The translations under genes and the position numbers were made by a program. A stretch of 43,665 nt of DNA from an uncultured Eubacteriales bacterium (GTDB lineage: Bacteria; Bacillota; Clostridia; Lachnospirales; Lachnospiraceae): contig OMWY01000018.1 of assembly GCA_900314885.1 (NCBI GenBank), positions 1 to 43,665 of the forward strand, written 5' to 3'. Positions within the stretch are counted from its first letter, which is position 1; each line of letters opens with the position of its first letter. Positions 11,276 to 20,873 of this stretch are shown here, piece by piece. The notes under the pieces are model-generated. The model made no database searches. It was not told where the DNA came from and was given only the letters and a program-made list of their open reading frames with translations.

Positions 11276-12373
11276 ATGGAGAATGAATGGAAAGAGATTT
11301 CCGGTAAAGATGTAGATGAGGCCGTAACTGAGGCCCTTGCTGAACTTGGTACAACAGAAGATAAGCTTGAATACGAAGTTATTGAAGAAGCTAAGAGCGG
11401 TTTCCTCGGTATAGGAAGCAGACCGGCTAAAATAAGGGCTAGGATAAAGGCGGGCGTTCCTGAACCGCTTCATGTAGAAGAAAGAGCTACGAAGGCAACC
11501 GTATCCAAGGTTTCAGACGCAGAGACTGATACTAAGGCTGCTATATTAGATGATGAGAATCCTCTTACGGGAGCTGCCGTATCATTTGACAGTGAAGACG
11601 ATATACCGGAGAAGACAAAGCCGGGCAGGGCGTTAAGTGAAGAAGAAATCAAGGATCTTGCCGGTAATTTCCTTACGGATGTCCTTTCAACCATGGGCAT
11701 GAACGCTGAGATTAACGCGACCTATGACCCTGAAGAGGCAGAGCTTTCACTTGAAGTATCAACTGACGACAAGGGAATCCTTATAGGTAAGCGCGGTCAG
11801 ACGCTTGATTCACTCCAGTACCTTGCGAGCCTCGTTGTAAATAAGGAAAGCGACAAGTATATCAAGGTAAAGCTTGACTCTGAAGATTACAGGGCAAGAA
11901 GAAAAGAGACACTTGAGAACCTTGCTAAGAATATAGCCCTTAAGGTTAAGAGAACCGGCAGGCCTGTTACTCTCGAGCCTATGAACTCATTTGAACGCAG
12001 GATTATCCACTCAGCCATCCAGCAGATTCCTGAATGTGAGACGAGAAGCGTCGGAAATGAGCCATTCCGGAAGGTTGTTATTTCTCTTACAAAGGAAGCT
12101 TACCAGGCAAGACGTCCTTACAATAAGACTAACTCTTATCATAAACCATATAACCGTAATGGTGGCAGCTATGACCGTAACGGCAGTGGCAGACCTTATG
12201 GCGGCAGAAAGCCTTATCAGAGTAAGGGAGGCTACAGCAGAGGCGGTTATAGCAGGACATATAACAGCAACAGAGGCGGTTATAACTCAGGCAGAAGATA
12301 TGACCACAATTCATACAGAGATAATGGACCTTCAAATGGAGAGACCACTGCTTCATCAGCTGATGGAGAGTAA
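11276..12373 (+). CDS. khpB: KhpB/Jag RNA-binding protein with a long RGG-like tail
   Basis: KhpB (Jag, SpoIIIJ-associated) is a KH-R3H RNA-binding protein linked to cell elongation and sRNA control. Residues 1-55 form the Jag-N domain (KSGFLGIGSRPAKIRARI). The KH domain has GILIGKRGQTLDSLQYLASL and the R3H domain has FERRIIHSAIQQIPECETRS. From about residue 283 to 365 there is an unusual low-complexity tail rich in Gly, Tyr, Arg, Ser and Asn, with repeats such as YSRGGYSR and NRGGYNSGRRY. The usual family ends after R3H. The tail should be disordered and may add RNA binding or condensation; that is inference. Confidence 0.95.
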   Translation: MENEWKEISGKDVDEAVTEALAELGTTEDKLEYEVIEEAKSGFLGIGSRPAKIRARIKAGVPEPLHVEERATKATVSKVSDAETDTKAAILDDENPLTGAAVSFDSEDDIPEKTKPGRALSEEEIKDLAGNFLTDVLSTMGMNAEINATYDPEEAELSLEVSTDDKGILIGKRGQTLDSLQYLASLVVNKESDKYIKVKLDSEDYRARRKETLENLAKNIALKVKRTGRPVTLEPMNSFERRIIHSAIQQIPECETRSVGNEPFRKVVISLTKEAYQARRPYNKTNSYHKPYNRNGGSYDRNGSGRPYGGRKPYQSKGGYSRGGYSRTYNSNRGGYNSGRRYDHNSYRDNGPSNGETTASSADGE

Positions 12374-12387
12374 TCAGTAAATATCAG

Positions 12388-12422
12388 AACCGGATCAGGG
12401 GTAAATCCCGGTCCGGTTTTGT
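12388..12422 (+). terminator. Terminator after khpB
   Basis: AACCGGA (12388-12394) pairs with TCCGGTT (12412-12418), with further GGG/CCC pairing inside, and a T-rich end follows. It separates the rpmH-khpB unit from mnmE. Confidence 0.7.
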
Positions 12423-12465
12423 GTTTATTACCTGGGTATTTCCAAAACGTAATACGGAGAAATTT

Positions 12466-13836
12466 ATGACAGAAACAATAGCGGCCATTTCAACCGCCCT
12501 CTCAAATTCCGGAATAAGCATTATAAGAATAAGCGGTGAAGACGCTTTTTATACAGCTGCCAAGCTCTTACACTGGTCAGAGAGAAAAATATCTACAATC
12601 GAAAGTCATACTATTCACTACGCTAAGGCTTTTGATGATGATGAACAGATAGATGAGGTCTTAGCCTCCTTCATGCGGTCACCTAAGACCTATACAAGGG
12701 AGGATGTAGTTGAAATAAATTGCCACGGCGGTGTATTTGTTACAAGACGAGTCCTTAACGCTGTGTTAAAATGCGGAGCAAGGCTTGCCGAGCCCGGTGA
12801 ATTTACAAAGAGAGCCTTCCTTAACGGACGTATAGACCTCTCCCAGGCAGAAGCGGTCATGGATATAATAAGGGCGAAAAACGACTATGCCCTTAAGAGC
12901 GCCGAAAATGAGCTGTCAGGCAGTATCGGCGAAGTAATTGCTCCTATAAAAAATGAGATTTTATCAGATATGGCCTACATAGAGGCAGCGCTTGATGATC
13001 CCGAAAATATTCCGTTCGATGAAGATAAGGACAGTGAACTAAGGGAGCATGTTGAAAAAAATATTGCAAAATTATCTCATATAGTGGATAATTTCGATAA
13101 CGGTAGAATTATAAAGAAAGGCGTGAAGACTGTTATAGTCGGCAAGCCGAACGTCGGTAAGTCATCATTTTTAAATTATATATCGGGAAGTGATGTAGCT
13201 ATAGTTACCGATATTCCGGGAACCACAAGAGACGCGATAGAAGAGAGCGTTTCACTAGGCGATATTACGCTTAACTTTGTCGATACGGCCGGAATTCGTG
13301 AGACCGACAATGAGATAGAAAAAATCGGAATAGAAAGAGCGAAGAAGCATTTAAATGATGCCGACCTTGTAATATTTGTCGTGGATTCATCTATTCCGCT
13401 TTCTGATGAGGACAGGGAAATTACTGAGTTAATCAGAGATAAGAAGCGCATAGCCGTATTAAATAAATCAGACCTGTCTCAGGTAGTCACAAAAGAAGAG
13501 CTTGAACTTTTCGCTGATTGCCGTGTTATAGAAATGAGCGCCGCTAAGCATACAGGAGTCGATGAGCTTAAAGACGCCATAAAGGAAATGTTCTTTAAAA
13601 ATGAGCTTGACCTTACAAATGATGTTTATATCTCAAACATAAGACAACAGAACGAAGTAAGGTCTGCGCTTGAAAGTCTGAAGCTTGTAATAAAATCAAT
13701 GGACGACAAGGTTTCAGAGGATTTTTATACTATTGATTTGATGAACGCCTATAATTCCTTAGGCGCCATAACAGGAGATACGACTTCAGAGGATCTCGCT
13801 GACAAGATATTCTCTGAATTCTGTATGGGAAAATAA
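12466..13836 (+). CDS. mnmE: tRNA-modifying GTPase MnmE
   Basis: MnmE works with MnmG to build 5-carboxymethylaminomethyl-uridine at the wobble base of certain tRNAs. With the ATG at 12466 (456 aa, [20 protein letters not shown]) it has the family length; GGAG is well placed, while a GTG at 12421 would start inside the preceding terminator. The N-terminal folate-binding domain shows [20 protein letters not shown]. The GTPase domain has [15 protein letters not shown] and NKSD, and the C-terminus has the catalytic FCMGK motif. The mnmG start lies one base after its stop. Confidence 0.97.
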   Translation: MTETIAAISTALSNSGISIIRISGEDAFYTAAKLLHWSERKISTIESHTIHYAKAFDDDEQIDEVLASFMRSPKTYTREDVVEINCHGGVFVTRRVLNAVLKCGARLAEPGEFTKRAFLNGRIDLSQAEAVMDIIRAKNDYALKSAENELSGSIGEVIAPIKNEILSDMAYIEAALDDPENIPFDEDKDSELREHVEKNIAKLSHIVDNFDNGRIIKKGVKTVIVGKPNVGKSSFLNYISGSDVAIVTDIPGTTRDAIEESVSLGDITLNFVDTAGIRETDNEIEKIGIERAKKHLNDADLVIFVVDSSIPLSDEDREITELIRDKKRIAVLNKSDLSQVVTKEELELFADCRVIEMSAAKHTGVDELKDAIKEMFFKNELDLTNDVYISNIRQQNEVRSALESLKLVIKSMDDKVSEDFYTIDLMNAYNSLGAITGDTTSEDLADKIFSEFCMGK

Positions 13837-13837
13837 A

Positions 13838-15727
13838 ATGACACACACATACGAAGCTTATGATGTAGTAATTATCGGAGCGGGTCACGCCGGCTGTGAG
13901 GCTGCCCTCGCTTCCGCAAGAATGGGCCTTTCGACACTCGTATTTACGGTAAGCGTTGATTCTATAGCCATGATGCCATGCAATCCTAACGTAGGAGGCA
14001 CTTCAAAGGGACACCTTGTCCGTGAAATAGATGCCCTTGGCGGAGAAATGGCAAAAAATATCGACAGGACCTTTATCCAGTCAAAAATGCTAAATTCAAG
14101 CAAGGGACCTGCCGTTCACTCATTACGTGCCCAGGCTGATAAGCAGGCTTACAGCCGCTCCATGAGAAAGGTCCTTGAAAATACCGACAATCTCACCATA
14201 AAGCAGGGAGAAGTCTGTGAGATACTTACAGAAAATGGTAAGGTGTCAGGCGTAAGAACATTTACGGATGCGATTTACCCTTGCGGCGCAGTCGTTATAG
14301 CGACAGGAACCTACCTTAAGGCACGCTGCATCACGGGAGACAGTGTCACTTACACCGGTCCGAACGGTCTCGCCGCGGCTAATCATTTGACCGAATCTCT
14401 TATAAACCTTGGAATAAAGGTCAGAAGATTTAAGACCGGAACGCCCGCGAGAGTAGATAAGAGATCAATTGACTTTTCTAAAATGACACCCCAATACGGT
14501 GATGAGAAGCTTGTTCCATTTTCATTTTCGGATAAGGCAGAGGATATAGCGAGAGAACAGGTTCCTTGCTACCTTACCTATACGAATGAGAAAACCCATG
14601 AGATAATTAGGGAGAATATCGACAGGTCTCCACTATACTCAGGAGTTATAAAGGGCGTAGGTCCAAGGTACTGTCCATCTATCGAGGATAAGGTCATGCG
14701 GTTCGCAGACCACGACAGGCACCAGATATTTATAGAGCCCGAGGGACTTTATACAAATGAAATGTACGTGGACGGTATGAGCTCTTCAATGCCGGAGGAT
14801 GTACAGATAGCCATGTACCGCACTATACCCGGACTTGAGCATGTAAATATTGTTAGAAACGCTTACGCTATAGAGTACGACTGTATAGATGCGAACCAGT
14901 TAAAGCAGTCCCTGGAATTTAAAAATATTAATGGTCTCTTCGCCGCAGGTCAGTTTAACGGAAGCAGCGGATATGAGGAGGCGGCAGCCCAGGGACTTAT
15001 CGCCGGAATTAACGCGGCCATGTATATTAAAAAGAGAAGCCCACTCATTTTAAAGAGGTCCGATGCCTATATAGGAGTTCTTATAGATGACCTCGTAACG
15101 AAGGAATCTCACGAGCCTTACAGGATGATGACCTCGAGGGCTGAATATAGGCTTCTCTTAAGACAGGATAACGCCGATTTACGCCTTACGGAATATGGCC
15201 ATGACATAGGACTAGTTTCTGATGAGCGGTATGAAGCAGTTATGAAGAAGAAGACGGCGATTGAAAATGAAATAAACCGACTTAAGGAGACTATGATTAG
15301 CGGAAGCAAGCCTGTTCAGGAATTTTTATCGGGCCTTGATTCGTCCCCGCTTAATACAGCGGTTTCACTCGCGGAGTTAATAAGGCGCCCTGAGCTTGAT
15401 TATTTTAAAATAGCGGAACTTGATAATGAGAGACCTGAGCTTTCCGATGAGGTTACTGAGCAGGTAAATATCAATATTAAATACGAAGGCTATATAGCGA
15501 GGGAAATGAGACAGGTGAACCAGTTCGCTAAAATGGAAAATCGTCTGATTCCTGAAGGTATAGTCTATGAGGATATAGAAAATATCAGGATTGAGGCAAG
15601 GCAGAAATTATCTGATATGAGGCCCGCTTCCATAGGTCAGGCCTCAAGAATTTCAGGAGTTTCGCCATCGGATATTTCAGTGCTTCTTGTCTATATAGAG
15701 CAGTGGAATAGGACTCATGAAGGGTGA
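13838..15727 (+). CDS. mnmG: tRNA uridine-5-carboxymethylaminomethyl modification enzyme MnmG (GidA)
   Basis: MnmG is the FAD-binding partner of MnmE in wobble uridine modification. The 629-residue protein begins with the dinucleotide fold [20 protein letters not shown], followed by [20 protein letters not shown]. The second conserved cysteine motif reads [20 protein letters not shown], and [20 protein letters not shown] completes the FAD site. Length and motif order match the long form. It sits between mnmE and rsmG, the standard order near clostridial origins. Confidence 0.97.
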   Translation: MTHTYEAYDVVIIGAGHAGCEAALASARMGLSTLVFTVSVDSIAMMPCNPNVGGTSKGHLVREIDALGGEMAKNIDRTFIQSKMLNSSKGPAVHSLRAQADKQAYSRSMRKVLENTDNLTIKQGEVCEILTENGKVSGVRTFTDAIYPCGAVVIATGTYLKARCITGDSVTYTGPNGLAAANHLTESLINLGIKVRRFKTGTPARVDKRSIDFSKMTPQYGDEKLVPFSFSDKAEDIAREQVPCYLTYTNEKTHEIIRENIDRSPLYSGVIKGVGPRYCPSIEDKVMRFADHDRHQIFIEPEGLYTNEMYVDGMSSSMPEDVQIAMYRTIPGLEHVNIVRNAYAIEYDCIDANQLKQSLEFKNINGLFAAGQFNGSSGYEEAAAQGLIAGINAAMYIKKRSPLILKRSDAYIGVLIDDLVTKESHEPYRMMTSRAEYRLLLRQDNADLRLTEYGHDIGLVSDERYEAVMKKKTAIENEINRLKETMISGSKPVQEFLSGLDSSPLNTAVSLAELIRRPELDYFKIAELDNERPELSDEVTEQVNINIKYEGYIAREMRQVNQFAKMENRLIPEGIVYEDIENIRIEARQKLSDMRPASIGQASRISGVSPSDISVLLVYIEQWNRTHEG

Positions 15728-15737
15728 TGGAGGTTAT

Positions 15738-16460
15738 ATGAATGAAAAAGAGCGATACATCAAGGAACGGTGCGAAGCTGAAGGTATTATTCTTTCTCCT
15801 GAGCACTGTGGCAAGCTATATATTTATTTCGAAAAAGTCATTGAAACAAACAAAGTGATGAACCTTACCGCCATAACCGACTTTGAAGAGTTTGTGACAA
15901 AGCATTTCGTAGACAGCCTTATGATATCAAAGGCCTACGATATGAAAAATGTTACGACCCTTCTTGATGTCGGGACAGGGGCGGGATTTCCCGGTATTCC
16001 GATAAAAATTCTTTATCCGGATATAGAAATTCTGCTCCTCGATTCACTCAATAAGCGGCTTAATTTTCTAAATGAAGTAATTACTTCGCTAGAACTAAAA
16101 AATATTTCTACGATTCACGCAAGGGCTGAGGAATTACAGAGTAAGGGAGATTACAGGGACCATTTTGATTTAGTGGTGTCACGCGCCGTGGCTGCCCTCC
16201 CAACCCTAAGCGAATATTGTCTTCCTTACGTTAAGAAGGGCGGAGCGTTTATTTCATACAAATCTCGCGGAGCGGAAGAGGAAATTAGTGAGAGCAAGAA
16301 GGCTATAAGTGTTCTTGGTGGTAAATTGATATCCACTAAGAATTTTACTCTCGCCGGAACGGATTACGAGCGCACACTTATAGTTGTGGAAAAGACCAAG
16401 GAAACACCTAAGAAATATCCCAGAAGCGGTGGAAAACCATCCAAGCAGCCGATTATATAA
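15738..16460 (+). CDS. rsmG: 16S rRNA (guanine527-N7)-methyltransferase RsmG (GidB)
   Basis: RsmG methylates G527 of 16S rRNA using S-adenosylmethionine. The ATG at 15738 (240 aa, MNEKERYIKERCEAEG) has GGAGG directly upstream; a start at 15717 would overlap mnmG and add MKGDGGY. Motifs are NLTAITDFEEFVTKHFVDSL, the SAM loop DVGTGAGFPGIPIKILYP, and HFDLVVSRAVAALPTLSEYC. The lysine-rich end KKYPRSGGKPSKQPII is typical. It closes the mnmE-mnmG-rsmG unit and is followed by a strong terminator. Confidence 0.97.
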   Translation: MNEKERYIKERCEAEGIILSPEHCGKLYIYFEKVIETNKVMNLTAITDFEEFVTKHFVDSLMISKAYDMKNVTTLLDVGTGAGFPGIPIKILYPDIEILLLDSLNKRLNFLNEVITSLELKNISTIHARAEELQSKGDYRDHFDLVVSRAVAALPTLSEYCLPYVKKGGAFISYKSRGAEEEISESKKAISVLGGKLISTKNFTLAGTDYERTLIVVEKTKETPKKYPRSGGKPSKQPII

Positions 16461-16466
16461 GACTTT

Positions 16467-16500
16467 AACAGGAGTGAGAAATATCTCACCCCTGTTTTTT
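16467..16500 (+). terminator. Strong terminator after rsmG
   Basis: AACAGGAGTGAGA and TCTCACCCCTGTT pair almost fully around ATA-rich loop bases and run straight into TTTTTT. It marks the right end of the core block; the accessory insert starts immediately after. On the other strand it could also serve the convergent TetR gene. Confidence 0.85.
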
Positions 16501-16510
16501 AAAATGAAGT

Positions 16511-17038
16511 TCATATTTTTTCCGGAAACATTGCGGACATTTCTTCAGGTGTTTCCTTCATTCCCCGGGAAAACCAGGTCTCTATCCATCCGTATAACAT
16601 ATAAAAGACAAATGACTGAGAGTATACTACAGCTGCCGGACCTTCCGTACTGTAATGTAATGATGTAAATATCACGTCTTTTAATATATAGATAAGTCCC
16701 CGCTCATTTAGGAGAGCATAAAAATCGTGGTATTTCTCAAAGTGAGAGAAGATAATATATACTAACTCCTTTAATCCACCCTTATCATAGGAGACTGTGC
16801 TGATCCACTCTTTGTTAAGCTTCGTCAGATATTGCCTGAATATATCAGTAATATCCTTGTAGTTCCTGTAAAATGTGGCTCTGCCTGTTCCGGCATGGTC
16901 GGACAGTTCACTTATCGATATCTTCTCGATAGGCTTTAACTTAAGGAGCTCAATTGCTGCATTCGTGATATGTTCCTTTGCCCAGGTGCTGCGCATTTCA
17001 TTACTCATCGCTGAGACATTTTCTTCTTTTTGTTTCAT
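16511..17038 (-). CDS. TetR-family transcriptional regulator
   Basis: The protein has an N-terminal TetR HTH (HITNAAIELLKLKPIEKISI, then SELSDHAGTGRATFYRNYKD) and a helical ligand-binding C-terminal part. I place the start at 17038 (175 aa, MKQKEENVSAMSNEMR); an upstream in-frame start at 17110 would run through the perfect inverted repeat at 17074-17102, which is the likely operator. The ribosome binding site is weak, and Met at 17008 is an alternative. It is transcribed divergently from the small membrane protein and two hydrolases, which it probably represses. It is the only well-supported gene to the right of oriC that opposes replication. Confidence 0.9.
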   Translation of the reverse strand: MKQKEENVSAMSNEMRSTWAKEHITNAAIELLKLKPIEKISISELSDHAGTGRATFYRNYKDITDIFRQYLTKLNKEWISTVSYDKGGLKELVYIIFSHFEKYHDFYALLNERGLIYILKDVIFTSLHYSTEGPAAVVYSQSFVFYMLYGWIETWFSRGMKETPEEMSAMFPEKI

Positions 17039-17073
17039 TTTATTTACCCTATTGACTTTCTGACTAAGAGGCG

Positions 17074-17102
17074 ATACATTTGTATTGATGAAACAAATGT
17101 AT
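17074..17102. promoter_or_regulatory. Candidate TetR operator
   Basis: ATACATTTGT (17074-17083) and ACAAATGTAT (17093-17102) form a perfect 10-bp inverted repeat with a 9-bp spacer, in the divergent region between the TetR gene and the hydrolase genes. A possible rightward promoter (TTGATG 17085-17090, TTATAC 17110-17115) overlaps it, so binding would block both directions. Confidence 0.72.
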
Positions 17103-17157
17103 AAACACATTATACAACGCCCTTAACTAAATGTCAAGTTCACAGAAAGGAAAAAAT

Positions 17158-17292
17158 ATGACACTGACAACTAAAAGAATTATTATTGTAATTATTGTAG
17201 CCATTATCGGGATTATCCTGGGAAGACTGGCAGTTAGAGCCTTCGGCAACTTTTTACTCGGTGGAACTTTGTTCGGAGGCAATATATTATGA
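17158..17292 (+). CDS. Small single-pass membrane protein, 44 aa
   Basis: This short gene encodes 44 residues: a basic start MTLTTKR, one hydrophobic helix (IIIVIIVAIIGIILG), then RLAVRAF and a glycine-rich end. AGAAAGGA lies 8-12 bp upstream of its ATG, and its stop overlaps the next start as ATGA, both signs of a real, coupled gene. I do not recognise a family. It could help anchor or assemble the two membrane hydrolases downstream; this is inference. Confidence 0.65.
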   Translation: MTLTTKRIIIVIIVAIIGIILGRLAVRAFGNFLLGGTLFGGNIL

Positions 17293-18275
17293 GTAAGGAA
17301 AAGAGTAAAAGAAAGGGACGCGGTAGATGGGCCATGATTTATATACTGACTTTTATTGTTGCTTTTGTTGGTTCCACAGTCTTTAAATTGAAATATGATC
17401 CTACTCACGGAAAATATTCAGTAAAGTGGAGTGAGGAGATCGGAACCATAAAATATGATCTCGCTTACGGTGACAAGGAAGCGAATAAATTTGACCTATA
17501 CCTGCCTGCGGATAAAACAAAAGAGAACTATAAACTTGTTGTATACTTACATCCGGGCGGATTTACTACCGGAGATAAGTCAGGTGATGCTGAGGTGTGT
17601 AAATGGCTCTGCTCTAAGGGATACGTTGCGTCAAGTATAAATTATACCCTATTTACTGAAAAGAATCCTGACGCAAATATTTACACCCAGTCCGTTGAGA
17701 TAAAGGATGCTATGCCTTATGTAGTTGAAGCAGCTAAGAAGGAAGGATATAATATTACTGAAATGGCTATGGCCGGTGGATCCGCCGGCGGGTGTCTTGC
17801 CTTAATTTATGCCTACCGTGACGCAGATACATCTCCTGTTCCGGTTAAAATGGTCTTTGAAGCGGTCGGGCCATCTTCACTCTATCCTGAAGACTGGACC
17901 ATGTATGGTTTTGATCAGGACTCGGATGAAGCAAGGCAAGGTGCTGCCGGGTTATTTTCTAAAATGTCAGGAAATACAATTACACCGGATATGATAGGAA
18001 CTGAAGCCTATGATGAAGCCATAAAAAATGTTTCCGCCCTCCTTTGGGTAAATGAAAATACCGTTCCGACTGTAATGGCTTATGGAAAATATGATAAGGT
18101 ACAGCCTTACTTAGGTTCTGTAAGACTTGACAAGGCGCTTACCGAGGCCGGCGTTAAGCACGAGTATATAGTATGCGAACACTCAGGCCACGGTCTCCAG
18201 AATGATAATGCCAAGTTTGGGCTTTATATGACGAAGGTTGAAGAATACCTGGCGGAATATTTGCCAGTCAATTAA
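17289..18275 (+). CDS. Membrane-anchored alpha/beta hydrolase (HSL/BD-FAE-like esterase)
   Basis: The 328-residue protein begins with a basic segment and one membrane helix (AMIYILTFIVAFVGSTVF, about residues 15-32), so the enzyme domain probably faces outward. The oxyanion motif is HPGG (near 87-90), the nucleophile elbow GGSAGG (Ser near 165), the acid Asp in YGKYDKVQP (near 267) and the His in HSGHG (near 300). This set fits the hormone-sensitive-lipase-like carboxylesterases. Substrate is unknown; acyl esters of carbohydrates are one option. It overlaps the small membrane gene by ATGA and is followed after 15 bp by a second hydrolase. Confidence 0.85.
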   Translation: MSKEKSKRKGRGRWAMIYILTFIVAFVGSTVFKLKYDPTHGKYSVKWSEEIGTIKYDLAYGDKEANKFDLYLPADKTKENYKLVVYLHPGGFTTGDKSGDAEVCKWLCSKGYVASSINYTLFTEKNPDANIYTQSVEIKDAMPYVVEAAKKEGYNITEMAMAGGSAGGCLALIYAYRDADTSPVPVKMVFEAVGPSSLYPEDWTMYGFDQDSDEARQGAAGLFSKMSGNTITPDMIGTEAYDEAIKNVSALLWVNENTVPTVMAYGKYDKVQPYLGSVRLDKALTEAGVKHEYIVCEHSGHGLQNDNAKFGLYMTKVEEYLAEYLPVN

Positions 18276-18290
18276 TGAAAGGAAATTCAT

Positions 18291-19274
18291 ATGCATATAA
18301 TAGGAAAAGTCGCGAAGGTAATTATAGTTACTATCATAGTGATAGTTGTGGTAATAATTGCAGCCATTGTAATTTTTCTTGCAGTTGCCGGCTATAGAGA
18401 GTCTCATTATTATAATTACGCTAAGCCTGTAGGGAAAATTGAAAAGAAATATACGGCTCTTGGCGACAAGCAGGTTTCTTATATTAAATATGATGCGGCC
18501 GATAAGATGAGTAAGGAATTTAAAGTCTGGTATCCTTCCGACATTGACAAGTCTGATAAAAAGTACCCTTTGGTTATCATGGTAAATGGTACCGGATATA
18601 CCGCTTCTCATTATAAGGAAGTATTTAATCATCTGGCGAGTTGGGATTTTATTGTCGCGGGTAATGAAGATGGTCAGACAAGGACAGGCGCTTCTACGGC
18701 AGAACTACTCGAGTTTATGTTAAAATTAAACGAAGATTCATCGAGCCCATTCTATGGCAAGATTGACACCGAGAATATCGGAGTGGGCGGTCACTCCCAG
18801 GGCGGAGTCGGCACGATAAACGCTGTTACGAATCAGATAAACGGCAATATGTACAAGGCTATGTGGACAGCGAGCGCCACGTCAACATACTGGGGTCAGG
18901 ATGATGTTTTCGGAAGCGAATGGAGCTATGATGTATCTAAGATAAATATACCGTATTTAATGGTCGCAGGTACCGGGTATACTGACGCTGGGAGCGCCGA
19001 GGATATCAATCCTCATGAAGGACAGGGCATTTGCCCTCTTTGGAGTCTTACTACAAATTTTGATAATATTTCAAATGACGTGCCAAAGGTAATGGGACGT
19101 CTCAAGGGTAGAGATCATGGTGACCTGTGTCGCTTTGCGGACGGATATATGACCGCCTGGTTCATGTACTGGCTTAAGGGAGACGAAGAAGCCGGGAAGG
19201 CCTTCTTTGGCGAGAATCCTGAAATGGCTACTAATTCAAATTGGCAGGATGTAAGAATAAATGATGTGAGATGA
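18291..19274 (+). CDS. Membrane-anchored alpha/beta hydrolase (dienelactone/PETase-like fold)
   Basis: The 327-residue protein starts with a long helix (VAKVIIVTIIVIVVVIIAAI, about 7-33) and then a hydrolase domain. PLVIMVNGTGYTASHYKEVF marks the oxyanion strand; the elbow is GGHSQGG (Ser near 169); LMVAGTGYTDAGS holds the likely acid near 230; GRDHGD holds the likely histidine near 275. This order resembles the chlorophyllase/cutinase-like branch and differs from the preceding esterase, so the pair is not a recent duplication. AAAGGAAA precedes the ATG. A strong terminator follows. Confidence 0.83.
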   Translation: MHIIGKVAKVIIVTIIVIVVVIIAAIVIFLAVAGYRESHYYNYAKPVGKIEKKYTALGDKQVSYIKYDAADKMSKEFKVWYPSDIDKSDKKYPLVIMVNGTGYTASHYKEVFNHLASWDFIVAGNEDGQTRTGASTAELLEFMLKLNEDSSSPFYGKIDTENIGVGGHSQGGVGTINAVTNQINGNMYKAMWTASATSTYWGQDDVFGSEWSYDVSKINIPYLMVAGTGYTDAGSAEDINPHEGQGICPLWSLTTNFDNISNDVPKVMGRLKGRDHGDLCRFADGYMTAWFMYWLKGDEEAGKAFFGENPEMATNSNWQDVRINDVR

Positions 19275-19290
19275 GATAGTTTCTTAGATG

Positions 19291-19325
19291 AAAAAGGTTC
19301 ATGGACAGACCATGAGCCTTTTTTA
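19291..19325 (+). terminator. Terminator after the hydrolase operon
   Basis: AAAAAGGTTCATGG and CCATGAGCCTTTTTT form a near-perfect stem around ACAGA with a T-run. It closes the 17158-19274 unit and isolates it from the ATPase gene. Confidence 0.88.
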
Positions 19326-19393
19326 TTGACATTAAGAGTATAATATGTTATCATTCGTTTAGTAACATAAATGTTAGTAACAATTATGTTACT
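19326..19393 (+). promoter_or_regulatory. Promoter with downstream inverted-repeat operator
   Basis: TTGACA (19326-19331) and TATCAT (19349-19354) are 17 bp apart. From 19361, about where transcription should begin, a perfect 10-bp inverted repeat AGTAACATAA / TTATGTTACT spans to 19393, with a third GTTAGTAAC core in its middle. A repressor bound here would block the ATPase gene that starts at 19444. Confidence 0.62.
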
Positions 19394-19443
19394 AAAAATA
19401 TTGGTAGCTACATACTGATATATTTTGAAAGGAGACGAAATCA

Positions 19444-20847
19444 ATGGCTTTCATTGGGAGAGAGCGGGAACTTGAAACTCTTAACAATTTATATAATCGC
19501 GATGGATTCCAAATGCTTGTGCTGTATGGGCGTAGAAGAGTAGGCAAGTCTACTCTCTTGAAAGAATTCATAAAAGATAAAAAGGCAGTATATTACACTG
19601 CAATTCAGGACAGCGTATCAAGTAACCTTGAAATGTTTGCAAAAAGCATTAGAGAGACCTTTAATGACGCGAGATATGCTAATTTTAATTCCATCGAGGC
19701 CTTATTTTCTGCTTTAGGAGAATTATGTTCCGATGACAGGATAGTTGTAATTATAGATGAGTTTCCTTATTTGGCTGAAAGTGACAGTTCTGTTTTATCA
19801 GTTATACAAAAGCATATCGATAATGAATGGCAGAATGGAAATATGTTTTTTATTCTCTGTGGGTCCTCTATAAGCTTCATGGAGAATAAGGTTCTATCTG
19901 AAAAGAGTCCTTTATTTGGCAGAAGAACATCCCAGTTGAAGCTGCGCCCACTTGATTATATTCAGTCAGCGTTATTTACGCCTGAATATTCTTATGAAGA
20001 TAAGGCCTTATGCTATGGATTTACCGGTGGTATACCTAAATATTTATCGTTGATTGATCCAAAGTTATCTGTGTACAACAATATTATCAGATTATTCTTT
20101 AGAGAGGATGGGTACCTCTTTGAGGAGCCACAAAATCTCATTTCACAGGAATATAAAAATGTTGCTCTCTACAGCTCAATTATAAACGCAATTGCAAATG
20201 GCGCATCAAAGTTTTCTGATATTTGTAATGAAACCGGACTTTCTGCCACAACAACTACAAGAGCCTTGAATGAACTTATTTCTACTGAAATTATAGAGAA
20301 GCAGACAGCAATTACAGAGGAAAACAATAAGAAGAAGGCTTTATATACTATAAAGGATGGTATGTTTCTATTTTGGTACAGGTTTCTCCCGGATGCGATA
20401 TCTCTGATTAATTTAGGGAAAGGGGATAAATATTTTGTTGAGATTGTAGACGACCTAAATGATTTTATGGGGAGCGTCTTTGAAGATATGTGCAGATATT
20501 TTGTACTTAATATAGGGATAGATAAGAAATTGAATTCTACCATAACGGAAGTAGGCAAATGGTGGGGAACTAACCCAAGGACTCACGAACAGACTGATAT
20601 TGATGTTGTTGCATTAAACCACAGAAAGAAGGAAGCTATATTAGGTGAGTGCAAATATAGAAACAGTCTGTTAGATAAGAAGGTACTGGATGCTTTAAGA
20701 GAACGCGAGGGCTTGATTGATAAGAGATACAGGACTGTCCAATATCTACTCTTTTCAAAGACCGGATTTAGTGACTATGTTATTGAACAATGTAAAGATG
20801 GCGTGATAAATACCTTTACATTAAGCGATATTTATGAGATGATATAG
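19444..20847 (+). CDS. DUF234-type ATPase (archaeal-like AAA with nuclease-fold tail)
   Basis: The 467-residue protein starts [13 protein letters not shown], with Walker [13 protein letters not shown] (28-39) and Walker [11 protein letters not shown] (about 101-110). A winged-helix part follows ([20 protein letters not shown], near 257-276). The C-terminal DUF234 region has TDIDVVAL and [13 protein letters not shown] near 385-410, whose D and E-x-K resemble a PD-(D/E)XK nuclease core. The family is widespread in archaea and anaerobic bacteria, often mobile, and its role is unsettled. It has its own promoter with an inverted-repeat operator and AAGGAGA before the ATG. Confidence 0.85.
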   Translation: MAFIGRERELETLNNLYNRDGFQMLVLYGRRRVGKSTLLKEFIKDKKAVYYTAIQDSVSSNLEMFAKSIRETFNDARYANFNSIEALFSALGELCSDDRIVVIIDEFPYLAESDSSVLSVIQKHIDNEWQNGNMFFILCGSSISFMENKVLSEKSPLFGRRTSQLKLRPLDYIQSALFTPEYSYEDKALCYGFTGGIPKYLSLIDPKLSVYNNIIRLFFREDGYLFEEPQNLISQEYKNVALYSSIINAIANGASKFSDICNETGLSATTTTRALNELISTEIIEKQTAITEENNKKKALYTIKDGMFLFWYRFLPDAISLINLGKGDKYFVEIVDDLNDFMGSVFEDMCRYFVLNIGIDKKLNSTITEVGKWWGTNPRTHEQTDIDVVALNHRKKEAILGECKYRNSLLDKKVLDALREREGLIDKRYRTVQYLLFSKTGFSDYVIEQCKDGVINTFTLSDIYEMI

Positions 20848-20873
20848 ACAATAATTTTTTTGAGGTAAGGACA

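Noticed and set aside
11991..12380. A 129-codon open frame overlapping the KhpB tail
   Set aside because: It is an alternative frame of the low-complexity Gly/Arg/Tyr repeats, rich in Ala/Thr/Met, with no ribosome binding site and no recognisable domain.
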